DNA of 64,000 bases from Takakia lepidozioides (Eukaryota; Streptophyta; Takakiopsida; Takakiales; Takakiaceae). The notes below the pieces were generated by a model, which saw nothing but the letters and a program-made list of their open reading frames with translations, was not told where the DNA came from and searched no databases. Numbering within the stretch: position 1 is the stretch's first letter; each line of letters opens with the position of its first letter. Position numbers and translations under genes: made by a program. Shown here piece by piece: positions 56,618-64,000 of the stretch. The stretch lies in the NCBI GenBank assembly GCA_030704615.1, contig CM060732.1:44559053-44623052 (forward strand), in the 5' to 3' direction.

Positions 56618-57297
56618 GCAAGCTTTGGGAGCCTTAGTGAGATTGTTTGAGGGACATCTTGAGGGCTCTTAGAGAATTATTTCTGAAAGATCTTTGAAAG
56701 GTCTTGTCCATTCGCTTGAGCAAGAGAGTGTGGAGATAGGGTAGTGGGATGAGAGCATGCTGTGATAGGAATTGCTTTAGTCTCTTTTCCTTGTCGTCTT
56801 CCACCCTCTCTGTAGGCCAAAACCTCTCCGTAGGTGGAGGCAAGAGTCAATCCGGATTTGGGCTGGGGTGTCTTGCAGGAGCGACACTGTGGAGTGTTTT
56901 TGGTGTGGGGGAGTTACTGTTTTCATTTTCTTGTGTTTGGATCCCCTCCACACATGCATGCTTGACTGTGCGCCATGTTAGTTTTGTGTGGGCGCTTCTT
57001 TTCATAGGAGGTTGGTCCGGATTTGATCATCGGTCAATCCTAGAGCGTGCTGTCGGTGGTGAGGCTGGGGTGATGACTAGTCAGACCATCATTGTTCTCT
57101 TATGGTGAGGCTGGGTTAATGACCAGCAGACCATAAGAGTGCTTGCGGTGGATGCAGGTGCAGGTATAGGTCTACGTTAGAAACCTATTATTCCTGCTTG
57201 AACCAGTAGCCGCAACAGGTTCTCTACCCGGTTACCTTGTAGAAAGTGGGGATTAGAGAAAAGTTGACAGCCGGTTTGAGTGTGAGTTTTCATCACG

Positions 57298-58580
57298 GAG
57301 GTGCCACCAGTTGATGAGGAGAGTGCCGGTACGAGCACCAGCGATACTAGTGGGTTTACAAGACAAAGTGTGCGGTTTAGGCCACCTTTACTTTCAGTGT
57401 CTTCTGATGAAGGTTCAGACTCAGAGTTAGGAGGATTCTCGCCGAAGGTGCAAGCCATTTCCGTGCCATTGTTGTAGGATACGATGGAGGAAATGTATGG
57501 AGCTACCAAGGGGCCACGTTGGTACTCTGGAGCTGTGGGCACCATCGAGCTTGATGATTTCATACCAGAGTTTGATAGTTGGTGTGATTTGCAGCAGATG
57601 CGTAATCCACAACTGTTTACGCCTTTTATGGCGTGGAAGGGGTTGTTTTAGCACCTTGAGGGGCCGCCTATGGATGACTATCATGAGTTTAGACGGGGAA
57701 ATGAGGTGGAGATTGAGGAGTGGCGACAATATTGGTCACCTGACTATGGCTCCATCACTAGAGGAGCAGCTACACCAACATCCCCAACTGTAAGCACTAG
57801 TAGTGGGATAAGTAAAGATGGAGCTGGGAAATCCACTCAAGCTCCTGCTGCAGCACCATCACCCATGCCTGCCTTTAACCCAGTTGTGGAGTTCTTCGAG
57901 GAGTTGAGGAGAAACTACCAGGGGATAAGGACGGAGAAATTGCGGAGCTTACAGGTATGGGATATTGGACAAGGAGCTGAGGAGAATGGTGCGGGATGCA
58001 ACTCTCCTACAAGTGGACCAACCCACCTTAGCAAATGTGTTTTTGCTGGAAGAGCGGATAGAGCTCAATATGGTGGAGGAGCGAGTGGTCATGGTGGGGT
58101 TTGATAAGGAGACACAATGAAGCGGGGCTCCTAGCCAACAACAACCACTACCCCCAACGTGCTCAAGGCAACAAGAGGGCTCAGGCGAAGCCCAGGGAAG
58201 GACAGAGAGGATCTCAATTGCAGAGGTCACTTCCTTCATTCTCAGGCCAACAACAGTCGGGTGTGACATGTTGGGATTGTGGAGGACCCCATGTTAAGAG
58301 AGATTGCCCGGAGAGAGGCAAAGGGCCGGCACAGACACAACCTACACAACTACAGTGTGGGCATTGTAGCAAGTATGGGCATGAGGAGGCCCATTGTTAT
58401 GACTTGCATCCTGAGCTACGGCCAGGCCAGTTCCAAGGGAACAATGGTGGCCGAGGACGAGGCAATGTAGTCCAGAGAGGTAGAGGAGGCAGAGGTTGCA
58501 GTGGAGGTCGTATCCAAAACCAGGGAGCACAAGGTCAAGGTCAAGGTCATGACCAAGGCATGGTGGATATGCTTGCCTAG
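57298..58580 (+). pseudogene. Element D gag
   Basis: The position of the gag start in C (ATG at 35932) is ACG here (57298-57300). The block MEEMYGATKGPR, TIELDDFIPEFDSWCDLQQ and FTPFMAWKGLF is followed by a TAG at 57649 (CAG in B). About 118 bases are deleted near 57953 relative to C, removing part of the gag domain. Two CCHC knuckles are intact (CWDCGGPHVKRDC and CGHCSKYGHEEAHC), with a Gly/Arg-rich tail. A TAG at 58578 replaces CAG. Confidence 0.75.
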
Positions 58581-59986
58581 CTAGAGCAACGTCTTGCTAC
58601 CATGGCCACTACGCATGTTGCGCCAGCTCCAAGGCTTGAGGTTCAACCTCCACCTGCACAACCTCCTATGCCTAGGGAAGACCAGATTGGTATGGGCTTC
58701 ATGTGTGGAGCCGCATTTGCAGGACCATTGCATGTGGACTCTGCAGCTGCTGTCACTCGAGTAGCAACGCGTGCTCCTGAGCCAAGAGGAGCAGATGTAA
58801 ATTTTGATCCACAAATGGGGGAAGCAAGTCGACAGACAAGGCTTCCACAGTCCTTACATTGGCTGAGACAGTGCCAACTACGCTATCGATGGTACCCGCT
58901 TGCCCAAGTGTGTCAGAGGTAGAGCCACGAGTGCCAGTAGGGAGAGTTGGTGTGGCTCGGGAAATGCCAGTGGGTGGTGCTGAAAAGCAAGGTGCAGCCA
59001 GTACATTGTTGGGGGCGGCTATGGCGGTTTGTCAAGCTCCATTATTTTCTGCAATGACCATTGCAATGCCAGGGATTCGGCCAGCTGTTGTATTCAGACT
59101 AGCAGCTAGACTCTGTGAGAGTGGTGATGCATCGGCACTATCAGTGGGGATAGCGGATAATGTGCAGTGCATGGATGCCCTGGACTCAAAGGTGAAGACA
59201 GCCACAGCTGCACCATGGCAAGCGGCAGCTGCAAGGTTGCAGGAGTTGCCAGCTAGACCAGCCATTGAGTGTAGTATGGTGACTCATGGGGTAGTCCTGG
59301 TGGACAATCAGGATGGTGTGTTTCAGTTGGGTGGCCCAGCCGGGAGGAGGTATAGGCCACTACAGGTCTTGTTGGACTCGGGAGCACAGCCATTGATGTT
59401 TGGAAGAGCAACAATTGCAGGCTTGGGCCTTACAGAGGCGGATTTGGAGCCTTGCCCCTTCCAAATTCAAACATCTTTGGGCAGTTCAGAGAAGGCACGA
59501 GGGATTACACGCCATGAGCTCTTCATTCGATTGCAGCCGGATCATCCTACGGACGGCTCAGTCATGAGAGCTAAAGCCATCGTTACCGACGCGATGTCTT
59601 ATGATGTGCTTGTTGGTGGGGCGGTGTTATACCCCATGGGATTCACTCTGGACTTTTGGGAGGAAACGATATCCTACATGCCGGAATGGCAGTCAGGAGA
59701 TGGCCGACGTGCACTGCTCCCAGTGCAGTTTATTGGGAATGTAGCGGTGGATCATAGGAACATGATGCCTACATTGGCTGCATTCTTAGGGGTGGTGAGC
59801 TCTTGGAGGGCAATAGCCATGCAGATGATAGGCCATCACCTGATGAGGACAAACAATTGGCATACAAGGCTGATTTGCTCATGTGCATGTGCATATTCCA
59901 CTGTGGGGTACGGTTGGGAATTTACATCGAGTAGCAGGCGAGTGTGTGCACCAAACATGGCAGGAGGCCTTTCCATTCATGAGTGA
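58581..59986 (+). pseudogene. Element D protease and linker
   Basis: Frame 58859-59986 is open. It holds the retropepsin site VLLDSGAQPL with MFGRATIAGLGL. A 13-base deletion near 59790-59800, between two GGGGTGGT copies found in C, shifts the frame, and the rest of the linker continues at 59883. The polyprotein then enters the methyltransferase. Confidence 0.8.
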
Positions 59987-61130
59987 GGGGAGTTCAGTGA
60001 CATCACCTGGACCTCCTGAGTTAGCTCCTTTGGACACAGTGCCCATTACCTGGCAACCACCTGACTCAGGGATTTGTTTGCTAGACTTGTTTGGAGGCAT
60101 GAGCACTGGGCTTGCAGGAGTGTTATAAACATGGATTAAAGTACGCAAATACTTTTATGTGGAGAAGGTTGAGATAGCTCGGCGTATTTCTATGCGCCAC
60201 ATCGTCTTGTCACACACCATTATCCTGAGTTGTTGCCTCTCTCAGCAATTCAAGGGTATCAAAAGGCCTTGCCAGCAGACATTACCTTGCTGGGGGCGGA
60301 TGATTTGGACCGGCATGGTTCCATTGACTTGGTGATAGCTGGATGGCTTTGCCAAGGACACTCTCCCGCAGGTCATGGGAATGGCTTGCATGATGCACGA
60401 TTGCATTTGTTTTGGGAGTTGTTGAGATTGTTGCGTGACTTACAGGCGAGACAAGTGCAACCTCTACCTTACATCCTGGAGAATATTCCTCTCATGGGGG
60501 ATTCTCGGGCCATGGTTATGGCCAGTGTGCATCAGATCCGGTCATGGATTGGACCAGCTGTATTGTTGGATGCAGCTGCAGTGGGTTCACGGGCACATAG
60601 GCCTAGGTTGTGGTGGACCAATCTTGCACCACCAGAGTTGCTCAAGAGAGCCTATGATTCCATTCAACGGTCACCCAACCTCACAGTTGAGGGCATTTTG
60701 GACCAAGGGAGGCAACCACAGAGGGTGCGACATGATGACCGTCCACCTCTAGCAGTGGTAAATCGAGTGGGGCAGCCACGTGTAGCCTTGCCTACGCTCA
60801 TGAGTTTTCCCTCGTCTCATGCTTTTAGAGACAATGGCCTTGGGTTGATTTGGGACAGTGTGCTACAACAATTGGTGGAGCCCAATGCAGATGAGCGAGA
60901 GCGGGCAATGGGATTTGTCACGGGCACTACAGCTGTGCCAACTCTGTCAGAGGCATCACGACGCCAGGTGTTGGTGAGGCAATGGATCTCAATTGCTTGA
61001 CATGGGTCATTGGCTTGTGCATGGCTGAGCAACGGAGATTGCAAGCATTAGCGGCTACTTCTGCACTTCCATTGGATATTGCACCATCTCTGCCAACCGA
61101 GACGATGGAGGCATTGAGTGGGGGCGAGCA
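59987..61130 (+). pseudogene. Element D C5 cytosine methyltransferase (DNMT3/DRM-like)
   Basis: Motif I LLDLFGGMSTG is followed by TAA at 60126, at the same codon as in C. YFYVEKVEIARR and a frameshift near 60210 follow. From 60230 the frame is open: motif IV GWLCQGHS (the Pro before the catalytic Cys is Leu, CTT), motif VI ILENIPLMG, motif VIII HRPRLWWTNL, MGFVTGTTAVP. A one-base deletion near 60975 breaks motif X; the frame continues as MDLNCLTWVIGL. Better preserved than B in the second half. Inactive as encoded. Confidence 0.85.
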
Positions 61131-61551
61131 CAGGATCAAGGGGTGCAAACACCCGTGGCAGATGTGGGATGAGATGCGCAAAGAGAGAGTCATTGGATCT
61201 CTCAAGCAACAGTATGAGGAGTGGGGAGAGTCATGGACTGAGGATTAGTTGGAGGCCAGGGTGGCCAAGGTTTTTGAAAAGGTTGAGAATGTTTCTTGCT
61301 CAGAGGATGTTCTCAAGGTGGCTATGGCGGAGCAAGTGGAGGATATGCCACAGTCAGATTGGGCGGACAAGGCCCAAGAGGTTGCTATCTAGCAACCAAA
61401 GGATTCGTCTTCTACCTCCAAGCCTGGTGTACCCAAGGTTGCAGTTACTGAGGACAATTGGGAACCAGATGTTGGACCTACAGTCACCGGAGGAGAGAAA
61501 CGGAGGATCCAGCGATTTCTAAGGGCTTATAGAAATTGCTTTGCCTTCAGT
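61131..61551 (+). pseudogene. Element D linker between methyltransferase and RT
   Basis: RKERVIGSLKQQYEEWGE, then TAG at 61246 (CAG in C) and an acidic stretch ending in FLRAYRNCFAFSLKD. About 190 bp present in B between this point and IYGNWTE are deleted here; GAAGGA occurs at both edges of the lost segment. Confidence 0.7.
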
Positions 61552-62664
61552 TTGAAGGATATCTATGGCAATTGGACAGAAAGGAGGATGTGTGGGGACT
61601 ACCGTCCTGTGAACCGTCAGACTAAGTCCGATAGATATGTCATGCCAACTCCAGAGGAGATCTTTGATGCCATTGGGTATGCAAAGGTGTTTAGCACATT
61701 GGACTTGCGATCCGGTTACCACCAGTTGCCAATCAAAAAGGCTGACAAGCAAAAGACAACATTCTGGGGGATTGACCAACATGAGAAGGATTGCTTGTAC
61801 CAATGGCGGTTACCGTTTGGGTTGAAGAATGCTCCTGCAGAGTTTTAGGGGGTTATGGATAGGATTCTTGTAGGGCTAGACTTCACCCGGTGCTACATTG
61901 ATGATATCATCATCTTTAGTGCCACGGTTGAGGAGCATGAGAGACACCTTTAGGTGGTGTTTGAGCATTTGAAGGCGCATGGATTGAAACTGCACCCTGG
62001 AAATTGCAAGTTCTTCCACGATCAGATTGAGTATCTGGGCCACATGATATACCCTTGAGGATTGGGTGTTCAACACACAAAGGTGGAGGCCATTGCACGC
62101 ATTCCACGCCCCATAGATGTAAGTAGAGTTCGTGCTTTTATGGGGTTGGCAAACTATTATCGACGGTTTGTCAAGGGATTTAGCAGCATTGCAAAGGCTC
62201 TTACCAAGTTGACCAAGGTGGGTCAAGAGTGGCAGTGGGAGGAGGAGCAGGAGGAAGCCTTTGAGGAACTCAAGGCTCGATTGACTTCTGTGCCTATTCT
62301 GAGGCGGCCTATTCGGGGTCGGTCTTTCCAGCTACATACGGATTGGAGTATGCTAGGGATTGGAGCAGTGCTCACACAGGTGGTTGATGAGGGAAGAGAG
62401 TTTGTTGTGGCATATGCTAGCCGCTTGAACAATGATGCCGAGGCGAAGTATAGTTCCTATGAAGGGGAGTGTCTGGCTGCAGTATGGGTAGTGGCACATT
62501 TTAGATGCTACCTCTATGACAATCTCTTCACCCTTGTCACGGATCACCAACCATTGAAGTGGTTGATGGAGTCAAACAAGCTTACAGGGAAGCTTGCAGG
62601 GTGGGCACTTATGCTTCAAGAGTACGACTTCCAGGTGGTGCATCGAGCCGGAATAGTCAACTAG
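61552..62664 (+). pseudogene. Element D reverse transcriptase and RNase H
   Basis: One frame throughout: CGDYRPVNRQTKSD, STLDLRSGYHQLPIKKADKQ, YIDDIIIFS, then the connection RAFMGLANYYRRFVKGF, and RNase H with LHTDWSMLGIGAVL (Asp), YEGECLAAVW (Glu) and VTDHQPLKWL (Asp). TAG at 61846 and 61951 replace CAG; TGA at 62056 replaces GGA; TAG at 62662 lies just before the last RNase H Asp. Confidence 0.85.
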
Positions 62665-64000
62665 GATGCGGATGGATTGAGTCGCAATCCATGCACGAGT
62701 GAGCATGATGATACTGGAGCTCGGTGGCATGGTGAGACGGATGAGGAAATGGTGCCAGGATGGCATGCATCTGCCTTTTTGTGCATCCTAGCAATGGGAG
62801 CTCAAGCTAGTCCATCCCATGCGATAGGTCATGTAGATAGCGTGCATGACGATCCAGAGACTAGTGAGGAGTTTGGTGGTGCTAAGGATGTGCATGAAGA
62901 TGCAACAGTATTGGCATACCTTCGTACCGGAGAGACAACAGCCAATGTGACTGCTAAGGAGAGAGATCGGGTCCTACAACGAGCCAAGAGATTCAAGTGG
63001 GAGGGGACTCACCTACTCCGAGTATGGGAGGATGGACGAGTGAGGATTGTGCCTCATCCAACACAACGAGCGCGATTGGTACACCATGCCCATGACGAGT
63101 TAGGACATTTTGGGATGCGGCGCACTCATAGTTTGCTGCAAGGATAGTATTGGTGGTGGGGCATGCACACGGATGTGCAACAGTTAGTGGCAAGGTGCAT
63201 GGTGTGTGATAGAGTGCGGGCTTCTTTCAATGCACCTACTCCACAATTGCATCCTTTACCCATTATGGGTTTGGGCTATCGTTGGAGTCTTGACTTCGCA
63301 GGCCCATTGCAACTAACGATTTGCCATAACAAGTATGTGCTAGTGATGGTGGAACATTTCTCCAAATGGATTGAACTGGTGGCATTGCCTGACAATGCAA
63401 GTGAGGGGGTTGCGTATGCATTCTTAGATTGAGTGCTTAACCAATTTGGTGCTTCAGCCGAGGTACTCACGGACCAGGGGAGAGAATTCTTGGGGGAATT
63501 TCAGGCTTTGTGTGAGCAAGCCTTGATAGATCACCGCACTACTTCTCGGGATCATCCCGAGGCTGATGGCTTGGCGGAGAGGGTTGTGCAAACAGTCAAG
63601 TGAGGCTTGCGCAAGTATGGCTTGCAGAACGGACACTTGGGAGATTGGGACCTTCAGTTACCTTGGTTGGCCATGGGTTACAGGTTTAGCAAGCAAGCAT
63701 CACTTGCCTCGTTCTTGCCTTATTTCCTTCTCTTTGGCCGAGAGCCAGATTTGCCTACATCTATTCGCAAGGAGACTGCAATAGTCCTCAACCTTGATGA
63801 TCCGGATGTGTAGACACAAGCATGTGCCCAACGGGCAGAGTTGTTCAAGAGAGTCATGGCTTTTGATAACCTTGCTATTGCCCAACACCGAGACACATTG
63901 AGGTACACCACTGTATGTGGAGGGGGATATCGGCCAGGTGTTCAGCGTTTCCATCCTGGGGACTATGTGTATGTGCAGCAGACAACGCCTACGACCTTGG
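62665..64000 (+). pseudogene. Element D integrase (runs off the window)
   Basis: Zinc-binding part: HHAHDELGHFGMRRTHSLL and RCMVCDRVRASF. DDE core: WSLDFAGP (Asp, near 63290), LTDQGREF (Asp, near 63465) and ADGLAERVVQ (Glu, near 63565). LFGREPDLPTSIRKE and FHPGDYVYVQQ follow to the window end. Stops: TAG 63145 (CAG in B), TGA 63430, TGA 63601, TAG 63811 (TGG in B). No PHD region is in view. Confidence 0.85.

Larger units (their letters stand above)
54947..57297 (+). repeat. Element D 5' LTR and leader
   Basis: First about 400 bases as in element C. The middle part is unrelated to C and has its own tandem repeats. The last part (from about 56810) again matches C and B. The LTR end is not fixed. 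Confidence 0.65.
54947..64000 (+). mobile_element. Element D: methyltransferase-bearing gypsy, truncated by window end
   Basis: Starts TGTCATGGTTTTAGTCATGG, inserted into element C's RT-RNase H region. Leader, gag, protease, methyltransferase, RT, RNase H and integrase follow in order. The window ends within the integrase C-terminus, before the place of the PHD finger seen in B. At least six CAG to TAG stops and several deletions make it inactive. Confidence 0.85.

Overview
This is a gene-poor stretch of a large, repeat-rich streptophyte genome. Nearly all of it is transposable elements nested inside one another, each decayed by stops and small indels. The GT-AG introns, the plant-type CACTA transposon, the PPR-like relic and the Ty3/gypsy sequences fit a plant or charophyte alga. 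I favour a charophyte such as Chara because cytosine-methyltransferase-bearing gypsy elements are, from memory, reported from charophytes and dinoflagellates. That assignment is inference. I see no intact ordinary host gene.

Layout. 1-1362 has no recognisable gene. 1363-2289 is an inverted fragment of element A. Element A (2386-27234, plus) is a gypsy-like LTR retrotransposon with gag, protease, RT, RNase H and integrase, followed by about 4 kb of extra open reading frames of unknown function and a 3' LTR. Element B (5977-18075, minus) sits inside A's gag-protease junction with an AAGA target duplication. 27235-32263 holds duplicated segments and a PPR-like pseudogene. Element C (from 32264, plus) is a relative of B. 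Its body is split by a 14.3 kb CACTA transposon, element E (39883-54148), and its pol resumes at 54149-54946. Element D (54947 to beyond the window end, plus) is another relative of B inserted into C's pol.

The main point of interest is the family B/C/D. Its polyprotein order is gag, aspartic protease, a DNMT3/DRM-like C5 cytosine methyltransferase, RT, RNase H, integrase. In B, the only copy whose integrase C-terminus lies inside the window, the integrase ends in a textbook PHD finger. The element therefore encodes a DNA-methylation writer and a probable chromatin reader. C and D have decayed mostly through CAG to TAG changes, the pattern expected from deamination of methylated CHG cytosines. 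All three methyltransferase copies are broken. Only B keeps the catalytic Pro-Cys pair.

Element E carries a nearly complete TNP2 transposase with DUF4218 and DUF4216-like regions (plus strand), a divergent TNPA-like Transposase_24 protein (minus strand), CACGTG-rich subterminal DNA, two LINE fragments and a captured NIF/FCP1-like phosphatase fragment. A piece of the same phosphatase sequence also lies inside the 3' LTR of element A.
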